Shown here: in pieces, positions 1-10,250 of the stretch
Layout: every line of letters begins with the position of its first letter
How positions within the stretch are numbered: the stretch's first letter is position 1
DNA from: Malurus cyaneus samueli
Lineage: Eukaryota > Chordata > Aves > Passeriformes > Maluridae
Length of the DNA: 64,000 nt
Direction of reading: 5' to 3'
NCBI GenBank assembly: GCA_009741485.1
Contig: CM019214.1
Location: 6,912,991-6,976,990 of the forward strand
Translations under genes and position numbers: made by a program
The notes under the pieces: model-generated
Seen by the model: the letters and a program-made list of their open reading frames with translations, nothing else
The model's database searches: none
Told to the model about the DNA's origin: nothing

Positions 1-92
1 GCCAGAGGAGAGCTGGGACAGCCGGGGACAAAGCAGGGAGAGCTGGGACAGCCGGGGACAGAGCCAGAGAGAGCTCGGTGCTGTCGGTCCCG
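1..92 (-). repeat. GC-rich 31-bp minisatellite, cut by window edge
   Basis: About two units of a roughly 31-bp GC-rich repeat (core GCTGGGACAGCCGGGGACA) are visible before the sequence passes into GC-rich single-copy DNA. It is the reverse complement of the longer array at 4851-5192, so it is placed on the minus strand relative to that array. The array probably continues left of the window. No coding role is supported. Confidence 0.85.
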
Positions 93-233
93 GGACAAAG
101 GGAGCCGCGGCTCTGCCCGGGGAACGCTCGGCTTTGGTCTCTCCCGTGGAGCAGCAGCTCGGGCTCCTCGCCCTCAGCGCTTTGGGCTCCGCCGCCAGAG
201 GGCACGAGACAAATTTGGGGCTTCATTGGTGGC
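93..233 (-). repeat. GC-rich segment between minisatellite and LTR, copy 1
   Basis: This CpG-containing stretch is the reverse complement of 4700-4850, with small differences. It links the minisatellite to the start of an LTR in both places, so array, linker and LTR form one repeated unit. It may be leftover internal sequence of the retroviral element, since it lies directly upstream of U3, or host DNA duplicated together with the LTR. A 61-codon open frame across 134-319 runs over the linker/LTR boundary and is not a plausible gene. Confidence 0.7.
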
Positions 234-530
234 TGATGATTTTTGCTTTTCCTTTTTATGCTTCTGTACCCTCTATGAATCCGCCTGTACCCCTTAACCC
301 ACATGTTTGTAATTCCTGAAGCCTGATATCCCAGCTAGTTAGGAGTTCGCTGGGCAGAGAGACCAAACATCCTGAAAGGTCAGTGTGCCCGTGTGTATCT
401 TAAACCCGAGCTCAGCTTGGGTGAAGCCTTCTCTCGGAACATCTTGTGTAAATGGGCTCTGGCCTCATCCAGGGGGGGACTCATTAGAATAGGGGGACAT
501 TACTGATTTGTGAAGTTTCTTATTGGGGAA
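234..530 (+). mobile_element. ERV1-like LTR, 3'-truncated (family 1, copy a)
   Basis: The sequence from TGATGATTTTTGC to TCTTATTGGGGAATC matches the first part of the complete LTR at 39141-39681 (minus strand) and the one at 14338-14910. It stops just inside the 56-bp block that carries the TATA box in the other copies, so promoter, polyadenylation signal and 3' end are missing. It is inverted relative to copy b at 4193-4699. Family placement as ERV1-like rests on the 4-bp target duplication seen at 39141-39681. Confidence 0.75.
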
Positions 531-3500
531 TCTAAGTGAGCTTCTCTGCATCACTGCTGTCTTTATCATGGCACAGATGATATCCACAGCTTGGATGTTC
601 AGAAATTCTACAGGATCTGGGGCCTATCATTTTAGTGATTACTTAGCTGAAGGAACAAGTAAGTTTTAATTTGGTGAACGTACCACCCCATTATTTTTTT
701 AAGATCCAAAACATGCAGATTTCACAGCCAGGGAACCACTTCCTTGAAATCAAGGTTATCATTCTAGATGCATCTAACAGAGGAGTGAATTCTGAGGTGT
801 GGAGGAGCTTCGTTTGGTCTCTGATAAATCCAGATGGTGCCATCCTTTAAAATGGTTCTCATAGAAGAGGAGGGTGACTGGAACCATGCCCCTTCTGAAA
901 ATGCAGAGGGTGGTCTATAGGAAATAAGTAATAACTGAAAATTTTAACAGCAGCCCTTACAGTTTTTCTGATCTGTTTCTGATGATCCAGAAGTTCCAGC
1001 AAAACCCTTTTATCACTGTTCTTGCAGGGTCACCTAGCTACTGTAGCCAAATTTTTTTTTTTAAATATTCCCTGGAGAATGATCAGCAATTACTTTCTTT
1101 AACACCTGAAAATACAATATGTATTATGTCACAGTTAATAGATCATATCTTTCTGTGAATGTCTTTGCCAAATTTGTGGAGAACTTAACTGAAGCCTTAT
1201 CAGTAAAAATCTCTATTTCCCCAAATAAGATAAATATGATCGTAATTATTTAATTAATTCTGTTTGTGAGTTGTCAAAACTGAGAAAGAATTTTCTAAAC
1301 AAATGCATCAGGGGCATCTTTGTGTCCTTTTTAGAATCCGAAATTATTTTGTCATGGTAGAAAGAGCTGCAGCATCAATCCCAACACAAAATACATGGGG
1401 CTCTTCATAACGCAAGAGATGTTGCAGACCTTGCCTCCAGACAGATGTGTCATGGGAAGACACACTCTTCTTAGAAGTGTCTGAAGATGTCACTGTGTCA
1501 CCGTATGGGTAACTGTTTGTTCTTTTAAACATTTATGATCAGAGGTTTAAGGCTAAGAACAGGACTGTTTTACCTGCAAAAGCAGTTTTCCATTTTCATA
1601 TTTGGAAAACCAGCACTCAGAAAGAAAAACAGATGGGTTGAGCTGAAATACTTGCATTGATATCAAGACAGAAACAGGAGTATGATGTTCCAATGTCTGA
1701 ACAGCTCCTGTCCCTCCTGGAACTGTTGATCTCTTCCCCACAGATTGAGGAAAGCTGTGCTTTGATCTGGTTTTGATGACCTGATGAAAGAAATTTCTGA
1801 ATTTCCCTGAATACCTTGAAAGAGAATGTCCTCTTAATGTCTCGCCAGATACATGTGCTGAAAAGCTGTCACAAATTCTTTAAAAACCTGGAGAGGAAAA
1901 GGATGTTTTTCAAAAGAAAAAAATTGTAAGTGAGACAATCTGGAGGATTTATTATCCTCTAAGTTTTGAACTTGTCCATTTCCAGGTTTTTCTGTTAAGC
2001 AGTGATAAAACATATTAAAAAAAATTACCTCGTGTCTGCAAACCAGGAGGAGCAGCACCAATGCCTGGTGAAGACACTAGGGATAACCTTTTTCATTGTT
2101 TGGAAGTAGAAATAAGGGATAGTTTCCAAAAATGAGGTTTAGCCGGATGTAAAAGAGCCAAGCTGTATAGCAGAGCTCTTCAGCAATCCTTCACACATGG
2201 AACAGAATGATCAGGAAAAGGGAGATTAAGTTTTGTTCTACTGGGACAATTAAACAGAAATCATAGATGAGAAGAAACCTGAGTGCCCTGATCACAGTGT
2301 TCAGGAAGTGCTGGACAATGTGCAGGAGGGATGCACAGGTGTGCTGAGATAGCAACACAAGCAAATTCCTTCTTGGGACAGCCAAGAAAAATTCTGTATT
2401 TAGCAAAGGAGTCCAGTAACACCACTACACCAAATACTCATTTGTTCTTTCACTTTCACTATGAGCTTCTTGAATTTTTTTTGTGGAGTATCCTTCTCAG
2501 TGCTCACTTTCTAGTTCCCAAGGGCAAAAAATTCCTTTGCTGTATTTGTCACCATAAAATTTTATGTGGTATATTTGTATCTGGTGTTCTTTCCTCTTTC
2601 TCCTGGTTTCACACACCATAAATATTTCTTTCATAAATTGTTTTTCATAATTTCTTTCATTAACTGATTGATACCAAATCTCACTTTTGCTCAAGTCATC
2701 ATCTTGTGTTCTTTCATTCAAAGATGCATAATTTCTTCAGCTTTTAACCAATGCCACAAGAATTTAAAGTTTCACTTCCATAGGTCTGGATCTGATGTGC
2801 TGTGGAGGCTGCGGTAAGAAATGTGTGCACATTCAAAAAGGTGCTACATGTAGTTTTTACTGTCCTGTTAAAAGAGATGGAATTTTTTTACTGTATTATT
2901 AGAAGGGGGGGGAAAAAGGGTAAATATTATTCTGCTTTAATTTCTCCTTTTAATTCTGGTTTACAAATTATTTTTCACTGCCAGTCTTTACTTCCTGAGG
3001 TACACGTTCCTACTAAAGCTGTTTTTAAAAGCAATGGCTTTTTTTCTGAACCCATTTTGCATTTTAAAAGAAGTACAGTCCAGGAATACATGGATATTAT
3101 GTCTAGCAGAATTATTATGTGACCAATGCTGCCATTCAGTTTGGAAAAACAATGTGCCTACATTTGAGCACACAGATCACAACCACTTTATCACTCTCCA
3201 AGTTCTTTTCCAGTGAGCTGTGCAAACCACGACCATCCTGGTTTGCAAGCCATGGTGCCACCTGGTTTCTGCTGATATCAACTGTTCAGCTTCTTAGATG
3301 TTTGAAAAATTGGAGTTACATCAACAAAGCTTTCCACCTCCCCAGGAACATCAGCAATGTCTTTTAACAAATATTCTGGCAGACACATCTAATAACACAC
3401 TGCTACAACATGCATGTATAAACTTCAAACAGAACGTGATGAAACAGCTCCTGAAAAAGAGTTATTAATCAGGGACCAGAAGAAGTGATGTTATGTTTGA

Positions 3501-3979
3501 TATTTTCAGCCTTTTTTCTTTCTTGCTTTCAAATGTTGCTCTTTCCTTTGATAGTTAGGCCACCTTTATAAAATCAGGGATGGGATGGAACAGAGTTCTG
3601 TGCTGGCCTTCTTCTCAGTCTCACAGTGCTGGACTTTGTCCCACATCTCCACATCACTTCCACACAGAAGAGTTGAGATGGAGCAGCTGCTTATAAAACA
3701 GTGACCCAGAGCCTGTAGTTTGCTATTTAGTTTTGTTTTCTCAGTTACACTGACTTTATAAATTTCACTAAAATTTACTAAACAAGTGAAGACATCAGTA
3801 AACAGCAATTTTCATGGCACACAATACTGTGCCATTAGTCTATATAAATTTGCAAAAATGGCCTGGCCCTGATCTCTTTCTTAAATCTGCCAAGGTGTCT
3901 GGGATTACATCTCTCTGAAGAGATCTGAACTCTGGGGTGCACAAAGTGGGGTTAGACTCCTTAACATAATTTTTCTCAC
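531..3979. other. AT-rich unique DNA, no gene seen
   Basis: About 3.4 kb lying between the two inverted LTR copies. Open frames are all under about 110 codons, lack recognisable domains and are scattered over both strands. No splice-bounded exon, RNA gene or transposon end was recognised. There are only short homopolymer runs. Confidence 0.6.

Positions 3980-4007
<28 letters not shown>
3980..4007 (+). repeat. Poly-A tract (28 A)
   Basis: An uninterrupted run of A about 185 bp from the end of LTR copy b. No flanking target duplication was found, so there is no support for a retroposed transcript. The 89-codon minus-strand frame across it gets its phenylalanine run from this tract. Confidence 0.9.
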
Positions 4008-4011
<4 letters not shown>

Positions 4012-4192
4012 TTCAAGAGGGAAAGCAGAAAGACCAGGAATAAAGGTGTACACACAGTGTTCTTGGATCTCCTCCCTCCAAAAGGAAACTCCAGTTCCTT
4101 CCTTCCCAATCAGAGCCCGGATGGCACTGCAGAGATGACAAATGCTCTTGAGCTGCTCTGTTCCTCTGTAGAAGGGCAGCGCTTCGCTGTGA

Positions 4193-4699
4193 TGTGCCTT
4201 GAAAGGCCAGTTTTAATAATGACACAGACACGTAAGGGGATAAAAAGGGTTTTACCTCGTATTTGGGATCCCAGGTGCACAACTTGATGGCAGAATGCAC
4301 ACCGTGTAAGCACGGTAAAGTTTTATAGTTTCAGGAATAGCATCTATTAGGATTCCCAATAGATACAAGTTTTTAGGTTTCAGGAATTAGCATATCTTTC
4401 TAGGATTCCCCAATAAGAACTTACAAATGAGTAATGTCCCCCTATTCTAATGAATCCCCCCAGATGAGGCCAGAGCCCAGTTTACACAAGATGTTCTGGA
4501 AAAGGCTTCACCAAGGCTGAGCTCGGTTTAAGATAGCACAGGGCACACTGACCCTCCTCAGGATGTTTGGCTCTCTGCCCACAGAATCCTAAATAAGCTG
4601 GAATATAAGCTTCAGGAATTACAAACATGTGGGTAAGGGTACAGGCGGATCATAGAGGTACAGAAAGCATAAAAAGGAAAAACAAAAATCATCAGCACA
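4193..4699 (-). mobile_element. ERV1-like LTR (family 1, copy b)
   Basis: Read on the minus strand this is a near-complete LTR. It begins near GATGATTTTTG, carries both 56-bp blocks (one with an intact TATAAAA, the other degraded), then the ATCCCAAATAC region, and ends at CCTTTCAAGGCACA. It has more small deletions than the copy at 39141-39681. No convincing target duplication was found. On its U3 side it is joined to the GC-rich linker and minisatellite. Confidence 0.8.
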
Positions 4700-4850
4700 G
4701 TGAAGCCCCATTTGGCTCCTCGTGCCCTCTGGCGGCGGAGCCCAAAGCGCTGAGAGGCGGAGGAGCCCGAGCTGCTGCTCCACGGGAGAGACCAAAGCCG
4801 AGCGTTCCCCGGGCAGAGCCGCGGCTCCCTTTGTCCCGGGACCGACAGCA
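4700..4850 (+). repeat. GC-rich segment between LTR and minisatellite, copy 2
   Basis: Reverse complement of 93-233. It contains CpG-rich stretches such as CTGGCGGCGGAGCCC and GTCCCGGGACCGACAG. It sits immediately beyond the U3 end of LTR copy b. It is either internal retroviral sequence or co-duplicated host DNA; the sequence does not decide which. Confidence 0.7.
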
Positions 4851-5192
4851 CCGAGCTCTCTCTGGCTCTGTCCCCGGCTGTCCCAGCTCTCCTGCTTTGT
4901 CCCCGGCTGTCCCAGCTCTCCCTGCTTTGTCCCCGGCTGTCCCAGCTCTCTCTGGCTCTGTCCCCGGCTGTCCCAGCTCTCTCTGGCTCTGTCCCCGGCT
5001 GTCCCAGCTCTCCTGGCTCTGTCCCCGGCTGTCCCAGCTCTCTCTGGCTCTGTCCCCGGCTGTCCCAGCTCTCTCTGGCTTTGTCCCCGGCTGTCCCAGC
5101 TCTCCCTGGCTTTGTCCCCGCCTGTCCCAGCTCTCTCTGGCTCTGTCCCCGGCTGTCCCAGCTCTCTCTGGCTCTGTCCCCGGCTGTCCCTG
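4851..5192 (+). repeat. 31-bp GC-rich minisatellite, about 11 units
   Basis: Units of about 29-31 bp carry the core GTCCCCGGCTGTCCCAGCTC followed by a variable TCTGGCTCT, CTGCTTT or CTGGCTTT part. Because 31 is not a multiple of three and the unit has no stop in most frames, long open frames appear on both strands (up to 275 codons at 4612-5439 minus and 234 at 4627-5331 plus). These are by-products of the repeat, not genes: several overlap in different frames and they run into the LTR. Confidence 0.92.
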
Positions 5193-5300
5193 GGCTGCAG
5201 CAGAGCCCCGAGCTCTGCCCCGCGGTGCTGTGGCTCTGCTGTGGCTCTGCCCCTGTGCCCGGCACGGTGACACTGCTCAAAAAGCCGGGGAGCAAATGAT
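5193..5300. other. GC-rich tail after minisatellite
   Basis: GC-rich sequence with repeated GTGGCTCTGC motifs that fades into ordinary AT-rich DNA by about 5300. It marks the end of the GC-rich island. No open frame of its own is credible. Confidence 0.5.
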
Positions 5301-5472
5301 TCTCTCTTTTGCTGCTGTTCACAGCGGCTGAACTGTTTTCCTGCCTCAGAGCCTGAAGGAAATGCGTCCTTTGCCCAGCACCGTTCTCTTGCTGTGTCTC
5401 TGCCTTTCTTGCCAGCAGCTCTTGGGTATCAGTGGTCAAAGTAAAGCTGTTGCCCCAAAATCAAATAATTTC

Positions 5473-5705
5473 CTTGGTTTGGATTTTGTTTGTTTGGGGA
5501 GGCGTGGTTTGGTTTATTTGTCTCAAATGCTGGAATTGAATTGTTTCAGTTGTGAAGGTCTTACATTCACTTTTTAATTTTAAGATATTTATTCTCTGAA
5601 AAAAAATTGTGTTTCCATAATTATTGCACAACTCCATCTTCCTTTACTGAAGCTTTCTTTTGATCTTCTGAGGAAAGTGAGTTTTGTCTTTATACTTTTT
5701 TCTTC
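5473..5705 (+). repeat. Direct repeat, copy 1 (partner 10016-10250)
   Basis: About 235 bp, from the GGTTTGGATTTTGTTTG region through TTTTGTCTTTATACTT, closely matches 10016-10250 in the same orientation. Substitutions are scattered and a few small indels lie in the T/G-rich left part. No LTR or LINE end was recognised at its edges. A third, noisy match near 20268-20520 belongs to the suspected false duplicate. Confidence 0.85.
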
Positions 5706-5854
5706 CTTTTGTATTAGTCCGTGAGAAGTGGTAGAAATATCCCTGTAAGTTGTAGGTGGGCCATGTTGGTGAAAACTGAGCTGATCTCACTGTACTTGTA
5801 CTTGCTCATGAGTGACACGGTTTAGGAATTGTTTCCATGTTAAACCGTGTCTCT

Positions 5855-6130
5855 GAAAAGAGCAGGTCAGGAAATTCTCAATGTTTTGGATGTTTTTGTC
5901 CATCTCACTCAAAAACTGGTTCGAACACAAGAAACTGCAAAGCTGAAGATGCTGCGCATGGGAAAAAACCCCTTTAGTATGCTCTCATCTTTTGTTAGTT
6001 CCCATCTTCCCAGAAGAAATAGCAGGTCAGAGCTTTAGGTAGGAAAATCACTAAGCCCAAAATGAATTTTCAAGGCCCTCTGCCATTTCCCTTTAAGCCT
6101 GTGGTGAAAAGCCTGTTTTCAAGTCTGTTT
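5855..6130 (+). repeat. Divergent direct repeat, copy 1 (partner 6850-7140)
   Basis: Shared blocks include AGAGCAGGTCAGGAAAT, AGAAACTG.AAAGCTGAA.ATGCTGC and TTTCATCTTCCCAGA-like text in the same order as in 6850-7140. The copies differ at many positions, so this is an old repeat or an unrecognised dispersed family. Frames of 63 and 134 codons over the two copies do not agree with each other and are not supported as genes. Confidence 0.6.
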
Positions 6131-6849
6131 TTTCATGTATTCAAATAAGAACAGCATAAATGAATACAAAGGCCACACATACACATTTGCTCACAGTTTA
6201 AAGCCACTTCCAGAGGAACCTTCTCTCACTGATTTTTTTACAGAGCTTTTGATCCATGTTGTTCCACTGATAGCTGAGTCTCGCATTATAAACACACCTT
6301 CCATGCTCATGACATGGATTTCAAGGAAAATGGGATTACCCATTAAAGACAGTTACCAACAGCAGAAATAAACATTTACTGGGTGACTCTGCAGAGATTT
6401 TGATACTCTAAAGTGAGCATGGGTACATGAGATTATGTACAAGAGCCATACTTTCATTGTTTCAGCAAAATATAATACTGAGATTCTTTTTGTGTAGTAC
6501 TACATGGTTTGATCTTACTGCAGTTGCATATGTGTGAAATTATTCGGGGCATAATATAGTTACTTCACTAATTTTTCTGCTCTCTCCTCTTAAATAATGC
6601 TTTTGAATTAACTTGCCCAATCCTATTGCAGGCATGTAATTCCTTACAGGTGGATTATTCCAAAAGGAATACTGCATTTCAGAGGAAGGATGCTCGGAAA
6701 GACCTTAAATCAGCTGTCTGGCCATGCTGGGAAGTTCAGCCAAGGGCTGTTCCAAATGAGACAGGAATGGCTCTACACGGCATTATTATCCCAAGGCTCC
6801 TCAGGGATGCCCATAGAAAATTGGATTTACACAAAAAAAGTGTCACCAC
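6131..6849. other. Unique DNA between the two divergent repeats
   Basis: AT-rich DNA with no recognised element. A 78-codon frame at 6135-6371 has no family resemblance that I can name. The two ends do not carry convincing transposon termini. Confidence 0.5.
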
Positions 6850-7140
6850 AAAGAGCAGGTCAGGAAATACAAAACAGTTTGGATATTTTGTCTGTCTCAC
6901 TCCAGAACTGATTGCAACAAAAGAAACTGGAAAGCTGAAAATGCTGCATGTGGGAAATAGCTTTTATTCCCCTGTCTTTGATTGTTTGCTTTCATCTTCC
7001 CAGAGAAAACACCAAGAAAGGGAGAAATAAAAGAGAAAATCTTCTGTTTGGAACTTTAGAGTAGCAATGCTGATGGTGGATTTGAACGGCCTTCTGTCCT
7101 TTGCCTTTAGCCCTATGGTGCAACAGTTTAAAGCCTATCA
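6850..7140 (+). repeat. Divergent direct repeat, copy 2
   Basis: Second copy of the 5855-6130 repeat, with the same block order, including a shared TTTGCCTTTAGCCCTATGGTG-like end. Spacing between the copies is about 1 kb. The function and family are unknown. Confidence 0.6.
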
Positions 7141-7622
7141 TTAATTTATTGTGAAACAAACTGAGTGGAAGTAAATCCCCATGGGATTCTAGACAACTAC
7201 AAGGATGCATATCATTGTCATTGTCATGTATGAATGCATATTTATTTTGGCTGACCTACTGAAATTCCACCATGCTGAGATTGTTTCAGGCCAGAGCATT
7301 CCTATGTCTCTGAAATTTTTACTCTGCCATTCCATGGGAATACTTTGTCCTCATACCATCACATCAGTGGCAAAAATGCCACCTGGAGATGCTCATTCAT
7401 GTTCTTGGCTGTTGTAAAATGTGTAGTGTCCAAGGTCAAAGTTATGTACCAATACACAGAATTAGAATCATTACAGCTAAATTCAATTTCCAGACTTTCT
7501 CTGCATTATTTACAGAAGACATTTTGAAGGAACAGAATTTTTACCCAGGCTCAAAGGCTATTACACAGAATCCTGGTTTTGTCTGGAACAGACTTCATTT
7601 TTCACCCTAGCAGCTGGTACAG
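7141..7622. other. Unique DNA, no gene seen
   Basis: About 480 bp of AT-rich DNA with only short overlapping frames (60-73 codons) in different phases. Nothing recognisable lies between the direct repeat and the ERVL LTR. Confidence 0.5.
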
Positions 7623-8250
7623 TGCTGTGGTTTTGATTTAGGATGAGAATAATGTTGATAACACACTGATGTTTTGGCTGTTGCTGAGCAGTGCTTACCC
7701 TAAATCAAGGGCTTTTCAGTGCCTCATGCTCTGCCAGGGAGGAGCTGCACAAAAAACTGAGAGGGAGCAGAGTCAGGAGAACAGGCACAAACTGTCCAAA
7801 AGGATAGCCTAAACCATAGAATATCGTATATGAACAGAGAGAATTAGCTGAAAAGGGACTGTTCATGGCTCAGGCATGGGCTGGGCATCAGTCACATGTG
7901 GTCTGAAATGGTATTGTACACTGCTTGTTTTTCTGTTTTTTCTACTCTCTCCCTACTCACAGCATTGTTACTATTATTATTATTGTTGTATTATTATTGT
8001 TGTGGTGGTGCTGATGTTTTGTTGTTATTATTAATACTTTTATTATTTCTTTATCATTGTGATTATATTTTGTTTGAATCCGTAAATTGTTCTTATTGAA
8101 AACCACAAAATTTTCCTTTCCTTTTCTATCTAAAACCACAAAATTTTCCTTTCCAAAATTTTCCAAAATTTTCCTTTCTCCACCCCAATGAGACAAGGAG
8201 TGGGGAGTGTGGGGAGTGAGCAAGAGGCTGGCTGTGGTTAAACCATGTCA
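7623..8250 (+). mobile_element. ERVL-type solo LTR
   Basis: It starts TGCTGTGG and ends GGTTAAACCATGTCA. Between them are text blocks I recognise from avian ERVL LTRs: GTTGATAACACACTGATGTT, GCTGAGCAGTGCTTACCCTA, a TTATTATTATTG-rich stretch, then a GGGGAGTGAGCAAGAGGCTG-like tail. Flanks TACAG (left) and TAAAG (right) are compatible with a mutated 5-bp target duplication, the length usual for ERVL. No internal retroviral genes flank it, so it is a solo LTR. A short internal duplication of AAAACCACAAAATTTTCCTT lies near 8100-8155. Confidence 0.8.
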
Positions 8251-8583
8251 TAAAGACATATTGCTTTCACCAAGACACACAGAACTGGAGGCTTCTAATT
8301 TACTTCCTAAACCCTGATCCCTAAATTCTTTCATTCAATTTTATAGGAATTAAAGTTTAAAAATGCATGTACTTGATAATAAAATGATAAATAAAACAGG
8401 CAATAAAACCCCCAAGGATTCCACCCCCTGGTTAAAATTGGGAAGAAATATTCTCTTCCATGACTTTCATCTCTTCTGTTTTTTTTTTTTTTATCTGACA
8501 ATGAGCAGTTGGAAGCGAATGTTGTGCACAGCTACATATGTGCTAGTCCACGAAAATCAGTTAGGTGTTATAAAATAAGTCAT
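8251..8583. other. Unique DNA before the duplicated block
   Basis: AT-rich DNA with an A/T homopolymer stretch near 8480. The 71-codon frame at 8363-8578 has no recognisable features. Confidence 0.5.
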
Positions 8584-8921
8584 TTCCTCAAAGCAGTGAA
8601 GATTTATTAATGCAACCGTTTACATTGGAATGAAGAAAAAAGAAATGGTGTTTTACTGTTTAAAACATACCTGGGTGGGATTCAATAAAGCACATTTTGA
8701 CAAAATGCAAGCCTCTGATGTCTGTTTCAAGGAGATACTGAATTAATAAAGGCTTCCAACTTTTTCTTTATTTTATTTTTTTTTTTTTTTGTATACAAGA
8801 CTTTGGTATAAAACTGCTACCACACATGTGCTGCATTCCAGCTGTCATCATTATTCTTTCCATGCTCCTGTGTTGATATTTGTCACTCAAACAGAGCAAA
8901 CAGCAAACTGTCAGGGCATGT

Positions 8922-8987
8922 CCTGGGACCTGGGCAGGGTTTGGGGGAGCTCAGGAGGGTCTGGGCAGGCAGGGAGGGCTGGGGGGA
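8922..8987 (+). other. G-run cluster, possible G-quadruplex
   Basis: Many runs of three or more G lie close together (GGGACC, GGGCAGGG, GGGGG, GGAGGG, GGGCAGG, GGGAGGG, GGGGGG). Four or more runs with short loops fit a G-quadruplex pattern on the plus strand. A corrupted counterpart lies near 19081-19155 in copy B. Confidence 0.5.
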
Positions 8988-10015
8988 TGCCCTGAGGATC
9001 CCAACAAAAACCACAGCAGTGTATAAAAACACACCAACAGTGTCAGATATCACCAGGGAATGACAGCTTGCCCCAGCCACCAAATAATGAGGCAGAAAAA
9101 AAATCAGAAAAATGAAACAACTCGAGGGCTTACATCACATCCAAGACAATTTCTTCATTCTCCTCATCCTGCTATCATAAATCTGAGTCCTTACATGTGT
9201 AAGAAGCCTTATAACGGTTCTTAAACATTTTGAGTGAAATTTACTCTCTCATTGCTATCTTTAAATCCAAAGTCATGCTGAATTTATAGTGTTATGACTG
9301 AGAAAAGGAGTTTGCTTTTCTTGCAAAGCATTTTGTGCCACAGTGCATGAAGAGTGCTGTTAAAATAAATTACATTTTAGCTCCACAGAGTACTTCCTTC
9401 TAACACAAGTGCTTCCATTAAAGTAGCAAGGTTTGGATATTCAGCATTTCTGAGAACTGCATCTCTATATGTCAGTTTCTATATATAGTTTAAAATGCCA
9501 AAATTTAGCTGTTCACGTTTGAAGATCCTGGCCCATTTTTAGAGGTGGCATAGCAGAATTCTAATTTTAATCATGACCCAGATTGAAAATTCCTGCTAAC
9601 CTGAAACATCAAAATGGCTAATGAGCTCATAAAGGGCTGATCACCAGTAAGTATGACCTCTTAAATGAGAAATAGTTTCCAAAGTTGGCCATTTTTTTCT
9701 TTCTCTGATATCTATAAAGTAAACTCTAAAGAACTGGCTAGCCAGCATTTCTTTCACTGTTCTCTTGGGTTTGGAAATTGGAGTGCAACCTTTTCAACAT
9801 GTCTAGCTTGAAACCTAACCTTTTATATTGAAAAATGATGTATTAGAAGGTCTGGAGGCTGGTAAAGGAGGAAGAAAATTTCTTCTTTTATTTTAGTATT
9901 GCTTTTAATGCATTGGAAATCTGAATGTGTAGCACACAGAAAATAACATATGGTGAACCTGCAAGACAGGGAATGTATGGCTTCTAAATAGGTTTGGATT
10001 TTGGTTTGATTTGTT

Positions 10016-10250
10016 GGCTTGGTTTGGATTTTGTTTGTTCCTTTGATTTTGTTTGTTTGGTTTTGTTTATTCGTCTCAAATGCTGGAATTGAATTGTTTA
10101 ATTTGTGAAGGTCTCACATACACTTTTCTAATTTTAAGATATTTATTCCCTGAAAAAAAAATGTGTTTCCATAATTATTACACAGCTACATCTTCCTTTA
10201 CTGAACCTTTCTTTTGATCTTCTGAGGAAAGTGAATTTTGTCTTTATACT
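10016..10250 (+). repeat. Direct repeat, copy 2 (partner 5473-5705)
   Basis: Matches 5473-5705 in the same orientation, including TCTCAAATGCTGGAATTGAA and GATCTTCTGAGGAAAGTGA. The two lie about 4.5 kb apart. The boundaries have no recognised transposon ends, so a local segmental duplication or an unknown dispersed repeat are both possible. Confidence 0.85.

Noticed and set aside
234..4699. A provirus bounded by the two LTRs
   Set aside because: The LTRs are inverted rather than direct, one is truncated, and the interior shows no gag, pol or env signature.
4612..5439. A 275-codon minus-strand frame and overlapping 182-234-codon frames
   Set aside because: They are produced by the 31-bp minisatellite, which leaves several frames open on both strands, and they run into LTR sequence.
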